A stretch of DNA of 64,000 bases from Luteimonas chenhongjianii (GTDB taxonomy: Bacteria; Pseudomonadota; Gammaproteobacteria; Xanthomonadales; Xanthomonadaceae): the NCBI RefSeq assembly GCF_002327105.1, contig NZ_CP023406.1, forward strand, positions 1,178,001 to 1,242,000, read 5' to 3'. Below, piece by piece: positions 1 to 11,135 of this stretch. Within the stretch, counting starts at the first letter, position 1. Each line of letters opens with the position of its first letter. The position numbers and the translations under genes are program-made. The notes under the pieces were generated by a model. That model had not been told where the DNA came from. It made no database searches and worked only from the letters and a program-made list of their open reading frames with translations.

Positions 1-1488
1 GCCGGTGCCGCTTTCGGATGTGGTGAAGAAGGGGCGGAACAGCTGCGCGGCCACGGCGTCGGGAATGCCCGGTCCGCGGTCGAGCACGCTGAGGGTCGGG
101 CATTCCCCGGCCTGTTCGATACGCAGGGTGATGCGTGCCAGCTCGCCGGGCATGCGGCCATAGCGCACGGCATTGTTGACCAGCGCGCTGAGGATCTGGT
201 GCAGGTGGCGCGGGTCGATGATGGCGCGCAGGGTCGGCTGGTCGCAGCTGATCTTCAGCTCGGCGTTGTCGGCGCTGACGATCAGCCGGTAGTCCTGGAC
301 GAAGGCGTGCGCGGCGCTGACGAGGTCGACGTGTTCCGGCCGTGCGCGTTCGCGGCGGGCCAGGCCCAGCACGCTTTCGACGATGCCGTTCGTGCGCACG
401 CATTGCTGGTGGATGATCTGCAGCAGGCGCCGGTCCGCCTCTCCGATTTCCTCGGACTCTTCCAGCAACTGGGTGGCATAGCTGATGGCCGCGAGCGGGT
501 TGCGGATCTCGTGGGCGAGACTGGCGGAGAACCGGCCCATCGTGGCCAGGGTCAGCGATTCGGCGCGCCGCGAGACCAGCGAGGTGTCGTCGAGGAACAC
601 CAGGGTGTTGTCGCTTTCGGCCAGCAGCCGCACGAAGCGCGGCATCACGTCCGCGTGTTCGCGCAGGGTCAGCGGTGCGCTGTCGACGTTGCCGGTGCGC
701 AGCCACTGCGCCAGGCGCATCGCCAGGGGCGGCGCCAGTTCCGACAGCGTGCGGCCCCTCCGACCGTCCTCGCCCGGCGCCCCGGCATCGCCGATCAGCA
801 GGATTGCCGCTTCGTTGGCCAGGCGGACATGGCCCGAGCCGTCGACCAGCAGCACGCCCGTCTGCATGCGGCGGATGATCAGCTCGTTGATTTCGGCCAG
901 GTTCGCCGCCTGGGCGCCGTGGCGATCGGCCAGGGCCCGGCTCTCGCGTACCTGCATGCCCAGCAGGCGGCTCAGGGATGCGGCGGCGAAGAAGCCGAGC
1001 CCGAACATCAGCATTTCCGCGAACGGACGGTCGAAGGTGCCGGTTCCGAACAGGCCGACGATGCGTTCGGCACCGAGGGCCAGGGTGGCTGCCGCAGCGA
1101 CAAGCAGGCTGGTGCGGAAGTCCAGGAACAGCGACGCGGCGCCGATATTGAACAGCAGCAGCATCGCGATGCCGGGCGCGACTTCCGGCGCGGCGTGGGT
1201 GATGAGGGTGGCGACCGCGATGTCGACGCCCACCCCCACCGTCGCGTGGGCCTGGTAATCGACCAGGGGCCGCCGCGCATGCAGCAGCAGGCCGATCGAG
1301 GCCACCACGTAACCGACGCCGACCGAAACCGCGATCGGCATGTCGACGACCTTGCCCAGCATTTCGCCCCAAGGGCTGAACACCAGCAGGGCGAGCAGCG
1401 CCGATTCGAACACGCGGTAGAGCGAGAAGAGCGCCAGCTCGCGTTGCTGCAGAGACGGGGTGGGCGTGGAAGCTGCGAGCAGGGGCAC
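1..1488 (-). CDS. pilS: Sensor histidine kinase PilS, cut off by the window edge
   Basis: This is the membrane kinase of the PilS-PilR two-component system, which in the family drives sigma-54-dependent pilin expression. The translation of about 496 residues shows several hydrophobic segments in the first 180 residues, a PAS-like linker, then the H-box SLAHEIRNPLAAISY with the phospho-accepting His near residue 326. After it come the N-box (LVNNAVRYGR), the G1 box (DRGPGIP), the F box (LFRPFFTT) and the start of G2 (SGTG), where the window ends. I chose the GTG at 1488 because AGGGA lies just upstream and no earlier in-frame ATG is plausible. A TATACT at 1517-1522 on the minus strand is a likely -10 box. 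PilR would be expected just outside the window. It is divergent from sucC. Confidence 0.93.
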   Translation of the reverse strand, partial: MPLLAASTPTPSLQQRELALFSLYRVFESALLALLVFSPWGEMLGKVVDMPIAVSVGVGYVVASIGLLLHARRPLVDYQAHATVGVGVDIAVATLITHAAPEVAPGIAMLLLFNIGAASLFLDFRTSLLVAAAATLALGAERIVGLFGTGTFDRPFAEMLMFGLGFFAAASLSRLLGMQVRESRALADRHGAQAANLAEINELIIRRMQTGVLLVDGSGHVRLANEAAILLIGDAGAPGEDGRRGRTLSELAPPLAMRLAQWLRTGNVDSAPLTLREHADVMPRFVRLLAESDNTLVFLDDTSLVSRRAESLTLATMGRFSASLAHEIRNPLAAISYATQLLEESEEIGEADRRLLQIIHQQCVRTNGIVESVLGLARRERARPEHVDLVSAAHAFVQDYRLIVSADNAELKISCDQPTLRAIIDPRHLHQILSALVNNAVRYGRMPGELARITLRIEQAGECPTLSVLDRGPGIPDAVAAQLFRPFFTTSESGTG

Positions 1489-1555
1489 GGCGCGTTCCCT
1501 CTGGACCGGACGCCGGAGTATAGGCGGCCGCCCGATGCCGCTCGGGCCGGGCGTT

Positions 1556-1584
1556 TTGCCCGCCGAGCGCGCATGAGCGAGAAT
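1556..1584 (+). promoter_or_regulatory. Candidate sigma-70 promoter for sucC
   Basis: TTGCCC at 1556-1561 is separated by 17 bases from GAGAAT at 1579-1584. Transcription would start about 70 bases before the sucC ATG. The -10 hexamer is a moderate match only, so this is a motif-based suggestion. Confidence 0.35.
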
Positions 1585-1660
1585 AGCGGACCCCGTCGGT
1601 CTGTCCGCGCGTCCCCGCGCCGCCCGTCGATGGTGTCTTTCCTTTCCGTACGGACTCCAC

Positions 1661-2821
1661 ATGAACTTCCACGAATACCAGGCGAAGCAGTTGTTTGCCG
1701 ATTACGGCATCCCCGTGCCGGCCGGACGCGTCGCGTCCACGGCCGATGAAGCAGTCGAAGCAGCGAACTCCCTGGGCAACGGCCCCTGGATGGTCAAGGC
1801 CCAGATCCATGCGGGTGGCCGAGGCAAGGCCGGCGGCGTGAAGTTCTGCAAGACCACCGACGACGTGAAGGCGGCCGCGGCCGGCATGCTCGGCACCAAC
1901 ATGGCGACCTACCAGTCGGCGGGCGTCGCCCTGCCGGTGAACCTGGTGCTGGTCACCGAGGCCGGCGAGATCGCCAAGGAACTGTATCTGTCGGTGCTGG
2001 TCGATCGCGGCACGCAGTCGATCACCTACATCGTCTCCAGCGAGGGCGGCGTGGACATCGAGCAGGTGGCTGCCGAGACCCCGGAGAAGATCGAGACGCT
2101 CAACGTCGACTTCGTCGAAGGCTTCCAGCCCTACCAGGGCCGTGACATCGGCTTCAAGATCGGCCTGAGCGCCAAGCAGGCCAACCAGCTCGCCAAGATC
2201 ATGGCTGGCCTCTACACCCTGTTCAACGAGAAGGACCTGGCGCTGGTCGAACTCAACCCGCTGGCCATCCTCGACAACGGCGACCTCTACGCGCTGGATG
2301 GCAAGGTCAACAGCGACGACAACGCGACCTTCCGTCACAAGGATCTGGCCGCGATGCGCGACACCTCGCAGGAAGACGAGGCCGAGGTTCGCGCCAGCGA
2401 GTACGACCTGAACTACGTGACCATGGACGGCAACATCGGCTGCATGGTCAATGGCGCGGGTCTGGCGATGGCGACGATGGACGTGATCGCACTCAACGGC
2501 GGCTCGCCGGCGAACTTCCTCGACGTGGGCGGCGGCGCGACCAAGGAGCGCGTGACCGAGGCCTTCAAGCTGATCCTGTCCTCGGACAAGGTCAAGGCGA
2601 TCTTCGTCAACATCTTCGGCGGCATCGTCCGCTGCGACATGATCGCCGAGGGCATCATTGCCGCGGTCAAGGAAGTGGACGTCAAGGTGCCGGTGATCGT
2701 GCGCCTGGAAGGCACGAACGTCGAAGCGGGCAAGAAGCTGCTGGCCGAGTCGGGCCTGGCGATCACCCCGGCCGACGACATCAACGACGGCGCCAAGAAG
2801 GCTGTCGCGGCTGCCGCCTGA
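1661..2821 (+). CDS. sucC: Succinyl-CoA synthetase (ADP-forming) beta subunit
   Basis: The beta subunit of the TCA-cycle enzyme that converts succinyl-CoA, ADP or GDP and phosphate to succinate and a nucleoside triphosphate. The 386 residues match the usual length. The N-terminus [20 protein letters not shown] and the glycine-rich segment [14 protein letters not shown] are typical of the ATP-grasp domain, and the C-terminal half carries [14 protein letters not shown] and [15 protein letters not shown] of the CoA-ligase-like domain. No strong Shine-Dalgarno sequence precedes the ATG. It pairs with sucD 145 bases downstream; the gap is filled by a palindromic repeat, which is unusual because sucC and sucD are normally tightly linked. 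Confidence 0.97.
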   Translation: MNFHEYQAKQLFADYGIPVPAGRVASTADEAVEAANSLGNGPWMVKAQIHAGGRGKAGGVKFCKTTDDVKAAAAGMLGTNMATYQSAGVALPVNLVLVTEAGEIAKELYLSVLVDRGTQSITYIVSSEGGVDIEQVAAETPEKIETLNVDFVEGFQPYQGRDIGFKIGLSAKQANQLAKIMAGLYTLFNEKDLALVELNPLAILDNGDLYALDGKVNSDDNATFRHKDLAAMRDTSQEDEAEVRASEYDLNYVTMDGNIGCMVNGAGLAMATMDVIALNGGSPANFLDVGGGATKERVTEAFKLILSSDKVKAIFVNIFGGIVRCDMIAEGIIAAVKEVDVKVPVIVRLEGTNVEAGKKLLAESGLAITPADDINDGAKKAVAAAA

Positions 2822-2841
2822 TTCCGCTGCAAAACCCGCTG

Positions 2842-2950
2842 CTCTTTCCCTTCTCCCTCCGGGAGAAGGTGCCCGAAGGGCGGATGAGGGTCCTGGAACG
2901 CTCGCGAGCGCCGGCCCTCGCCCCAACCCCTCTCCCGTCGGGAGAGGGGC
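2842..2950. repeat. Palindromic intergenic repeat element between sucC and sucD
   Basis: The gap holds three nested inverted repeats: TTCTCCC-TCC-GGGAGAA at 2851-2867, the perfect palindrome CGCTCGCGAGCG at 2899-2910, and CCCCTCTCCC-GTC-GGGAGAGGGG at 2927-2949. GAGGG at 2886-2890 can also pair with CCCTC at 2915-2919. From memory, similar GGGAGAAGGTGCCCGAAGGG-type sequences recur between genes in xanthomonad genomes; no second copy was noticed in this window. Transcribed, it would fold strongly just before the sucD ribosome binding site. Confidence 0.75.
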
Positions 2951-2966
2951 TCAACAGGAAAATCTC

Positions 2967-3839
<873 letters not shown>

Positions 3840-3861
3840 GCGCAGCTACCGATGCACTGGG

Positions 3862-3887
3862 AAAGGCCGCCTTCGGGCGGCCTTTTT
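3862..3887 (+). terminator. Rho-independent terminator of sucCD
   Basis: AGGCCGCC-TTCG-GGCGGCCT forms a GC-rich stem with a stable UUCG tetraloop, followed by a run of T. It begins 23 bases after the sucD stop codon. Confidence 0.9.
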
Positions 3888-3924
3888 CATGTCCGGCGGC
3901 TTCGGCATGCCGTCGGCATCTCGC

Positions 3925-3930
3925 TATGAT
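3925..3930 (+). promoter_or_regulatory. Candidate -10 box for nadE
   Basis: TATGAT lies 28 bases before the chosen nadE ATG at 3959, placing a transcription start near 3937. That excludes the in-frame upstream ATG at 3926 as a translation start. No good -35 is visible. Confidence 0.45.
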
Positions 3931-3958
3931 GAAAGGCCCCGCCCACTGCCGCCTTCCC

Positions 3959-5596
3959 ATGACCGACCCGTTGCGCATCGCGCTCGCCCAGTTCGATTTC
4001 CCGGTTGGAGACGTCGGCCGCAATGCCGAGCGCATCGCGGAGATGATCGCGCAGGCGCGCGACGAATTCGGCGCGCAGGTCGTCGTGTTCCCGGAGCTGG
4101 CGATCAGCGGCTACCCGCCCGAAGACCTGCTGATGCGGCCGTCATTCCTGATCGACTGCGAAGCGGCGCTGATGCAGATCGCCAAGGACGTGCACGGCAT
4201 CGTCGCCGTGGTCGGCTGGCCGGAGTCCGCCGGCAGCGTGCTCTACAACTCGGCCAGCGTGCTGCGCGGCGGCAAGCTCGAGCGCACCTACCGCAAGCGC
4301 GAGCTGCCCAACTACAACGTCTTCGACGAGCGTCGTTATTTCCATGTCGACCCGGATGGCGAACCCTGCGTGTTCGAAGTCGACGGCGTGCCCGTGGGCG
4401 TGGTGATCTGCGAGGACCTGTGGTTCGCCGAGCCGCTGGCCGCGACGGCGGCGGCCGGTGCGGCGGTCGCGGTGGTGCCGAATGCATCGCCCTATGACCG
4501 CGGCAAGCATCGCCAGCGCGATGCCCTGCTGGCCGAGCGGACGCGCGAAAGCGGCGTGGCCCTGGCCTATGTCAACGTGGTGGGCGGACAGGACGCGCTG
4601 GTGTTCGATGGCGCGTCGGTGGTCGCCGATGCGGACGGCACCGTGCATCCGGCTGCGGTCGCGTTCGACGACCACTGGCTGGTGGTGGATTTCGATCCAG
4701 AGCGGCGCGCGTTCACGCCGGTGGTATGGGTCGATGACGGCGACGAGAGCATCGATGCGCTGGCCTGGCGCGCCGTGGTGCGTGGCACCCGTGACTACCT
4801 GGGCAAGAACGGCTTCGGCAAGGCCTGGGTGGGCCTGTCGGGCGGCATCGACTCCTCGGTGGTACTGGCGATGGCGGTCGACGCGCTGGGCGCGGAGAAC
4901 GTTACCGCGGTACGCCTGCCCTCGCGCTTCACGGCCGGGCTCAGCAACGATCTCGCCGCCGAGCAGTGCGAGGCTCTGGGCGTGCGCATGCTCACCATTC
5001 CGATCGAGCAGCCGTTCCAGGGCTTCCTCGACGCGCTTTCGGAAGCGTTCGAGGGCAAGGAGGGCGACGTCACCGAGGAGAACCTGCAGTCGCGCACGCG
5101 CGGCGCGATCCTGATGGCGCTGTCGAACAAGCATGGCGGCCTGCTGCTGACCACCGGCAACAAGAGCGAGTACGCGGTCGGCTACGCCACCATCTATGGC
5201 GACATGTGCGGCGGGTACGCGCCGATCAAGGATCTCTACAAGACCGAGGTGTTCGGGCTGGCGAAGTGGCGCAATACCGTCGGTGGTGCGCCGGTGATCC
5301 CGCCCGGGGTGATCGACCGGCCCCCGTCGGCGGAACTGCGCGCCGGCCAGCTCGACCAGGATTCTCTGCCGCCCTACGACGTGCTCGATGCCATCCTGCG
5401 CCGCTTCGTCGATCTGGAGCAGTCGCGGGACGAGATCGTCGCCGCAGGCTTCGATGCGCTCGTCGTCGACCGCGTTCTGCACCTGGTGCGCATCAGCGAA
5501 TGGAAGCGCCACCAGGCCGCGCCGGGGCCGAAGATCTCGCGCCGTGCGTTCGGTCGCGAGCGCCGCTACCCGATCAGCAACCGTTACATCGGCTGA
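3959..5596 (+). CDS. nadE: Glutamine-dependent NAD+ synthetase
   Basis: This enzyme amidates nicotinate adenine dinucleotide to NAD+ with ammonia released from glutamine, the last step of NAD synthesis. The 545 residues comprise an N-terminal nitrilase-type glutaminase domain and a C-terminal synthetase domain. The glutaminase triad is visible as Glu46 ([11 protein letters not shown]), a Lys in the [17 protein letters not shown] segment and Cys151 (VVICEDLWF). The synthetase has the PP-loop SGGIDSS at about 294-300 and the [14 protein letters not shown] signature. The length is that of the two-domain form, about twice that of ammonia-dependent NadE. I start at 3959 rather than the in-frame ATG at 3926, which falls on a likely -10 box. 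dtd follows after two bases. Confidence 0.95.
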   Translation: MTDPLRIALAQFDFPVGDVGRNAERIAEMIAQARDEFGAQVVVFPELAISGYPPEDLLMRPSFLIDCEAALMQIAKDVHGIVAVVGWPESAGSVLYNSASVLRGGKLERTYRKRELPNYNVFDERRYFHVDPDGEPCVFEVDGVPVGVVICEDLWFAEPLAATAAAGAAVAVVPNASPYDRGKHRQRDALLAERTRESGVALAYVNVVGGQDALVFDGASVVADADGTVHPAAVAFDDHWLVVDFDPERRAFTPVVWVDDGDESIDALAWRAVVRGTRDYLGKNGFGKAWVGLSGGIDSSVVLAMAVDALGAENVTAVRLPSRFTAGLSNDLAAEQCEALGVRMLTIPIEQPFQGFLDALSEAFEGKEGDVTEENLQSRTRGAILMALSNKHGGLLLTTGNKSEYAVGYATIYGDMCGGYAPIKDLYKTEVFGLAKWRNTVGGAPVIPPGVIDRPPSAELRAGQLDQDSLPPYDVLDAILRRFVDLEQSRDEIVAAGFDALVVDRVLHLVRISEWKRHQAAPGPKISRRAFGRERRYPISNRYIG

Positions 5597-5598
5597 GC

Positions 5599-6036
5599 AT
5601 GCTGTCCCTGATCCAGCGGGTCAGCCAGGCGGAGGTGCGCGTCGACGGCGTCGTCATCGGCCGGATCGGGCCCGGCCTGCTGGCCCTGGTCGGCGTCGAG
5701 CCCGGAGACGGGCAGGCGCAGGTGGCGCGGATGACCGAGCGCCTGCTGGGCTACCGGGTATTCCCCGACGCCGCGGGCCGGATGAACTGCTCGCTGACCG
5801 AGACCGGAGGCGGGCTGCTGCTTGTGAGCCAGTTCACGCTCGCCGCCGATACCCGGTCGGGCAACCGGCCCGGCTTCAGCACCGCGGCTCCGCCCGACGA
5901 AGCTGAACAGGCGTTCGATCGGCTAGTCGCGAGCTGCCGGGCCCGACATCCGGGGGTGGAAACCGGCCGATTCGGTGCCCATATGATGGTCAGCCTGGTC
6001 AACGATGGCCCGGTCACCTTCCTGCTGAGGGCATGA
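5599..6036 (+). CDS. dtd: D-aminoacyl-tRNA deacylase
   Basis: Dtd hydrolyses D-amino acids wrongly attached to tRNA and recycles the tRNA. The 145-residue product has the expected length and starts [21 protein letters not shown]. The two family signatures are present: [17 protein letters not shown] in the middle and NDGPVTFLL at the C-terminus, the Gly-Pro motif that provides chiral proofreading. It starts two bases after the nadE stop, so the two genes are probably co-transcribed. The rpoD promoter begins close to its 3' end. Confidence 0.95.
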   Translation: MLSLIQRVSQAEVRVDGVVIGRIGPGLLALVGVEPGDGQAQVARMTERLLGYRVFPDAAGRMNCSLTETGGGLLLVSQFTLAADTRSGNRPGFSTAAPPDEAEQAFDRLVASCRARHPGVETGRFGAHMMVSLVNDGPVTFLLRA

Positions 6037-6051
6037 ACCCGGCCCCGCTGG

Positions 6052-6060
6052 TGGTATAAT
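6052..6060 (+). promoter_or_regulatory. Extended -10 promoter of rpoD
   Basis: TG-G-TATAAT is a consensus extended -10 element. No recognisable -35 lies 17 bases upstream, which fits extended -10 promoters. The predicted start near 6067 leaves a leader of about 24 bases before the rpoD ATG. Confidence 0.65.
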
Positions 6061-6090
6061 TACGGGTTCACTTTGACAACGGTGCGCCAC

Positions 6091-7974
<1,884 letters not shown>

Positions 7975-7995
7975 GTCGAGGCGGCATGTCACAGG

Positions 7996-8023
7996 AAAAG
8001 GCCCGCCGGAAGGCGGGCTTTTT
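7996..8023 (+). terminator. Rho-independent terminator of rpoD
   Basis: GCCCGCC-GGAA-GGCGGGC at 8001-8018 is a perfect seven-pair stem, flanked by AAAAG upstream and a T run at 8019-8023. It lies 21 bases after the rpoD stop. Confidence 0.9.
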
Positions 8024-8140
8024 CATGGGCGTCCCCAGGTGGGTGAGCTGTCGCGAACACGCCGAACGGACGACGCCCGGCCTCCGGGCCGCAATCCCTG
8101 CGCGGCGCCAGCGTCCGATCCGGCGCCCGCGCGCGACACG

Positions 8141-8515
8141 GTGCCGGTGTTCGGTTACATCGGCAGCCTGCTGGCAGGGAGCTTCGGCATCCTGGTCGGA
8201 AGCGCGATCGTCATGGCCTTGAATTTCCGCGCCATGGGCTGGCTCGCCGAGGTGATCGCGATGCCGCGATCGCGCTGCTTGTGCTGGCCGGCGCGATCAC
8301 GATGCTGGAGGCATTGCCGACGCTGGCGCTGGCGTTCATCGTGCTCTGGAAGCGGTCTTCGCCCTGACGCGGTGGTGGCAGGGCACGCGATCGCCGCACG
8401 ACGCACTGCATGGGATCAGCGCCCTTGGTGGACGGCGCTGGGCATCGGGCTGGATGTCGCACTGATCGTGTTTTTCGCGGCGATGTCGGTCGTTCCGATC
8501 GACATCCCCCTGCAA
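8141..8515 (+). pseudogene. Probable decayed gene for a small membrane protein
   Basis: No intact gene fills the 505 bases between the rpoD terminator and rpiA, but the plus strand encodes three hydrophobic segments split between two frames. Frame A from 8141 gives YIGSLLAGSFGILVGSAIVM. The reading continues in another frame from about 8260 (AIALLVLAGAITMLEALPTL, then a stop at 8365-8367). It returns to frame A after 8368 with WWTALGIGLDVALIVFFAAM. Two compensating indels would reconnect a protein with about three transmembrane helices. I do not recognise the family. Translating GC-rich DNA can give hydrophobic runs by chance, so confidence is limited. The rest of the gap shows nothing recognisable. 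Confidence 0.35.
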
Positions 8516-8528
8516 ACACCTGGCGCTG

Positions 8529-9176
8529 TCAGAACACCGTCGGTGTCGCCGTCCCCACGATCACCACGTCCGCCTTGCGCCGCGCGAACAGCCCCACGCT
8601 GACCACGCCCGGGATCTGGTTGAGCTTTGCCTCCAGCCCCACCGGGTCGGTGATCGACAGGCCGTGGATGTCGAGCACCCAGTTGCCGTTGTCGGTCGTG
8701 ACGCCCTCGCGCCAGACCGGCTGCCCGCCCGTGGTTTCCAGGATCGTGCGGGCGACGAGGCTGCGCGCCATCGGGATCACCTCGATCGGCAGCGGGAAGG
8801 CGCCGAGCACCGGTACCTGTTTTGCCGGGTCGATGATGCAGACGAACTGCGCCGAAGCCTCGGCGATGATCTTCTCGCGGGTCAGCGCCGCGCCACCGCC
8901 CTTGATCAGATGTCGCTGCGGATCGCATTCGTCGGCGCCGTCCACGTACAGCGCCAGCGGGCCGGTGGCGTTGAGGTCGAATACCTCGATGCCATGGCCG
9001 CGCAGGCGCTCGGTGCTCTGGTCGGAGCTCGACACCGCACCTTCGATGCGGTGCCTGATCCGGGCGAGGGCGTCGATGAAATAGGCGACGGTGGAGCCGG
9101 TGCCGACCCCGACGATCATGCCGTCCTCGACGTACTCGATCGCCTTCTCGGCGGCCAGCCGCTTGCCTTCGCTCAT
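8529..9176 (-). CDS. rpiA: Ribose-5-phosphate isomerase A
   Basis: RpiA interconverts ribose 5-phosphate and ribulose 5-phosphate in the pentose phosphate pathway. The 215-residue protein has the substrate-binding loop [13 protein letters not shown], the catalytic-region motif [20 protein letters not shown] and [17 protein letters not shown], all diagnostic of RpiA. The ATG at 9176 is preceded by GGAGAAGAAGCA, a good ribosome binding site, so I prefer it to the upstream in-frame start that adds 11 residues. Its ATGA overlaps the stop codon of the EVE-domain gene, suggesting translational coupling. Confidence 0.96.
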   Translation of the reverse strand: MSEGKRLAAEKAIEYVEDGMIVGVGTGSTVAYFIDALARIRHRIEGAVSSSDQSTERLRGHGIEVFDLNATGPLALYVDGADECDPQRHLIKGGGAALTREKIIAEASAQFVCIIDPAKQVPVLGAFPLPIEVIPMARSLVARTILETTGGQPVWREGVTTDNGNWVLDIHGLSITDPVGLEAKLNQIPGVVSVGLFARRKADVVIVGTATPTVF

Positions 9177-9652
9177 TGCTTCTTCTCCAGGGACAACAGC
9201 AGTTTCCACTGCGCGGATGTGACCGGCAGCACCGACAGCCGCGCGCCCTTGCGGATCAGTGCGAACTCTTCACCCAGCTCGGCCGCATGCTCGCGGATTT
9301 CCGCAAGCGGGATCGGTGCGGCCAGGGTGCGCAGGTAGCCCACATCGACGAGAAACCAGCGCGGCGTCTCTTCGGTGGCCTTCTCGTCGAAGTACTTCGA
9401 CGATCTGTCGAACTGGCTGGGATCCGGATAGGCGGTGCTCGCGACCCGGGCGATGCCGTATATGCCGGGGACGTCGGTGTTCGAATGGTAGAACAGGATC
9501 TCGTCGCCGACCCGCATGCCGTCGCGCATGAAATTGCGCGCCTGGTAGTTGCGCACACCGGTCCAGGGCTCGGTGCCGACCCGGGCCAGGTCATCGATGG
9601 AAAAGTCCTCGGGCTCGGACTTCATCAGCCAGTAACGCTTGCGGGTACTCAT
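9173..9652 (-). CDS. EVE-domain protein
   Basis: A 159-residue single-domain protein of the EVE family, a PUA-related fold whose members bind modified bases in DNA or RNA. The N-terminal signature [19 protein letters not shown], the [17 protein letters not shown] segment with its conserved Asn-Tyr-Gln-Ala-Arg, and [20 protein letters not shown] are typical of the bacterial THYN1-like group. I use the ATG at 9652; the longer in-frame reading runs into the fau coding region. It lies 11 bases after fau and overlaps rpiA by four bases, so fau-EVE-rpiA are probably one transcript. The exact ligand cannot be told from sequence. Confidence 0.9.
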   Translation of the reverse strand: MSTRKRYWLMKSEPEDFSIDDLARVGTEPWTGVRNYQARNFMRDGMRVGDEILFYHSNTDVPGIYGIARVASTAYPDPSQFDRSSKYFDEKATEETPRWFLVDVGYLRTLAAPIPLAEIREHAAELGEEFALIRKGARLSVLPVTSAQWKLLLSLEKKQ

Positions 9653-9663
9653 GGGGGTGCCAG

Positions 9664-10245
9664 TCACGGGGAAGGGGGCGGGCGCAGGATGCCGGACTCT
9701 GTCGCCACCGCATCCAGCGGGACGTCCCATTCGGCTGCGTCCAAGGCATCAAGCTGCTGCTGCGCGAAGCCTGCGCCCACCAGCAGCGGTGGCGCGCCCT
9801 GTTCGAGGCGGAATGCGAAGCTGCGGTCGTACCAGCCGCCGCCCATGCCCAGGCGGTGCCCGCGCGCATCGAAGCCCACCAGCGGGGTGATGACGACCGA
9901 CATGTCGCGCGCGTCGAGGGCCGAGGACGGTTCCACATCGGGCTCGGGAATGCCGTAGCGGTTGGTGACCAACGGGTCGCCCGCGCGCCAGGGGGCGAAG
10001 CGCAGCACGTCGCCGTGCAGCACCGGCAGGCAGTAGCGCAGCCCGCCGGGCAGGCGCATCTGGAAGACATGCAGTCCGATCTCGCCATCACTCGCCCAGT
10101 AACCGGCGACATAGCCGGTGCGAGGCAACTCGGGCATCTCGAGGAGGTGGCCGGCCAGGCGCTCGGCCGCCGCGATACGCGCAGGCGCTGCCAGGGCGCG
10201 GCGCTGGTCGCGCAGACGTCGGCGAAGGGCGGGGCGGTCGGTCAT
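9664..10245 (-). CDS. fau: 5-formyltetrahydrofolate cyclo-ligase
   Basis: The enzyme converts 5-formyltetrahydrofolate to 5,10-methenyltetrahydrofolate using ATP. The 193-residue product has the family's C-terminal signature GFDARGHRLGMGGGWYDRSF and the basic N-terminus LRRRLRDQRRAL. I start at the ATG at 10245; the open frame continues upstream only through the 6S RNA gene, so the longer form is an artefact. The order zapA, 6S RNA, fau (ygfA) on one strand is the arrangement known in many gammaproteobacteria, where fau is transcribed by read-through from the 6S gene. Confidence 0.94.
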   Translation of the reverse strand: MTDRPALRRRLRDQRRALAAPARIAAAERLAGHLLEMPELPRTGYVAGYWASDGEIGLHVFQMRLPGGLRYCLPVLHGDVLRFAPWRAGDPLVTNRYGIPEPDVEPSSALDARDMSVVITPLVGFDARGHRLGMGGGWYDRSFAFRLEQGAPPLLVGAGFAQQQLDALDAAEWDVPLDAVATESGILRPPPSP

Positions 10246-10293
10246 GCGGCCGGGCTCGTCGTCGGAGGTGCCGGCGACGCGGCGGGAGGGCAG

Positions 10294-10486
10294 AAAAAAG
10301 GCGTTCTCCGCCGATGTCGATGCTTGCGAAACGACCTTGAACCCTGGGTTCAAGTGGGAACGCTGGGATTCCTTCGGGCTTTCCGCTCGCGGGCGGATAT
10401 GCACTCCCGGTTTCCTGACATCCCCGGTGTCGTTGTTAAGGGACAAGGCGAATGTTTTGCTCGCTGTCGCACACGGCAGAGAACGC
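10294..10486 (-). ncRNA. ssrS: 6S RNA
   Basis: A non-coding RNA of about 193 bases, minus strand, that binds the sigma-70 RNA polymerase holoenzyme and dampens its activity in stationary phase. The 5' end GCGTTCTCTGCCG (10486-10474) pairs with GGCGGAGAACGCC near the 3' end, forming the long closing stem. That stem is followed by six T at 10299-10294, so it doubles as a terminator. A TATACT -10 box lies at the right distance upstream. Size, closing stem and position between zapA and fau all agree with 6S RNA. The ends are predictions. Confidence 0.88.
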
Positions 10487-10492
10487 ATGCGC

Positions 10493-10498
10493 AGTATA
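10493..10498 (-). promoter_or_regulatory. -10 box of the 6S RNA promoter
   Basis: TATACT on the minus strand, placing the start point about seven bases downstream, at the first base of the closing stem of the 6S RNA. The -35 region is weak. Confidence 0.6.
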
Positions 10499-10582
10499 GC
10501 CAACTGCCGCGGCGCGCGTGGGCCGTTCGTCGGTCCTCGCCGCGGGCGGGATTCAGTTGCGTGCGCGCAACGCGAAGATCGG

Positions 10583-10882
10583 TCAGCGCTGTTCGGCGTC
10601 GAAGGCATCGAGTTTGCGATGCAGGGCGGCGACTGCCTCTTCCATCGCATTCGAGCCCTGTCGCTGGCCGTCGCCGAGCATCTGCAGCTCGTGCGCAAGA
10701 TTGAGCGCGGCGAGGATCGCGATCCGGTCCACCCCGGTCATCCGGTTGGCACCGCGGATCTCGCGCATGCGCTGGTCGAGCAGCCGCGCCGCGGCCATCA
10801 GGCTGTCCCGCTCGCCCGGCGCCACACCGACGGTGTACTCGCGATCCAGCACACGGACGCTCACGGCCTCGTTGGGGCTCAT
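10583..10882 (-). CDS. zapA: Cell division protein ZapA
   Basis: ZapA binds FtsZ and cross-links its filaments at the division site. The 99-residue protein has the family's short globular head (VSVRVLDREYTVGVAPGERD) and a long C-terminal helix ending AVAALHRKLDAFDAEQR. Conserved features include LLDQRMREIR and the DRIAILAALNLAHEL stretch. Its ATG overlaps the stop of the upstream TIGR02449 gene by four bases, so the two small coiled-coil proteins are translated from one message. 6S RNA lies immediately downstream on the same strand. Confidence 0.93.
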   Translation of the reverse strand: MSPNEAVSVRVLDREYTVGVAPGERDSLMAAARLLDQRMREIRGANRMTGVDRIAILAALNLAHELQMLGDGQRQGSNAMEEAVAALHRKLDAFDAEQR

Positions 10883-11100
10883 GTGTGCTGCTCCAGGGAT
10901 TTGAGCCGGGCGATCATCGCCTCGACGCGGGACCGCGCCTGTTCGTTCTTCGACACCAGCTGCGCCCGCTCGCCGACGATCTGTTCCTGCTGCTGGCGCA
11001 GACTGCGGTTCTCGTCGCTGAGGGTGCGGACGCGCTCGATCAGTGCGTCGACGCGCGACGTCAGTCTCTGAAGCTCGGCGACCACGTCGGGCTGGTTCAT
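10879..11100 (-). CDS. TIGR02449-family small coiled-coil protein
   Basis: A 73-residue protein that is almost entirely one amphipathic helix with heptad-like spacing (LQRLTSRVDALIERVRTLSD). It matches the small family called TIGR02449, found next to zapA in gammaproteobacteria. ZapB-like roles have been proposed from that context, but the sequence itself shows only a coiled coil. A near-consensus promoter lies so close that the ATG would coincide with the transcription start, so the message is probably leaderless. It overlaps zapA by ATGA. Confidence 0.85.
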   Translation of the reverse strand: MNQPDVVAELQRLTSRVDALIERVRTLSDENRSLRQQQEQIVGERAQLVSKNEQARSRVEAMIARLKSLEQHT

Positions 11101-11106
11101 CTTCGC

Positions 11107-11135
11107 ACCATAGGCAGGGGGCGGGGGCCGGTCAA
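11107..11135 (-). promoter_or_regulatory. Sigma-70 promoter for the TIGR02449-zapA operon
   Basis: On the minus strand TTGACC (11135-11130) is separated by exactly 17 bases from TATGGT (11112-11107). Seven bases beyond the -10 box is the A of the ATG at 11100, predicting a leaderless transcript. The -35 overlaps the stop codon (11134-11132) of the upstream GGDEF-EAL gene. Confidence 0.65.

Noticed and set aside
199..1749. Long open frame on the plus strand opposite pilS, reaching into sucC
   Set aside because: It is antisense to PilS, whose motifs are unmistakable, and the product is repetitive and rich in Arg, Gln and Asp, as expected from GC-rich antisense DNA.
4966..5598. In-frame upstream extension of dtd through the nadE gene
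   Set aside because: The extension is an out-of-frame reading of nadE; Dtd similarity begins exactly at the ATG at 5599.
10246..10698. N-terminal extension of fau through the 6S RNA region
   Set aside because: The family's N-terminus begins at 10245 and the extension lies over a well-supported RNA gene and zapA.
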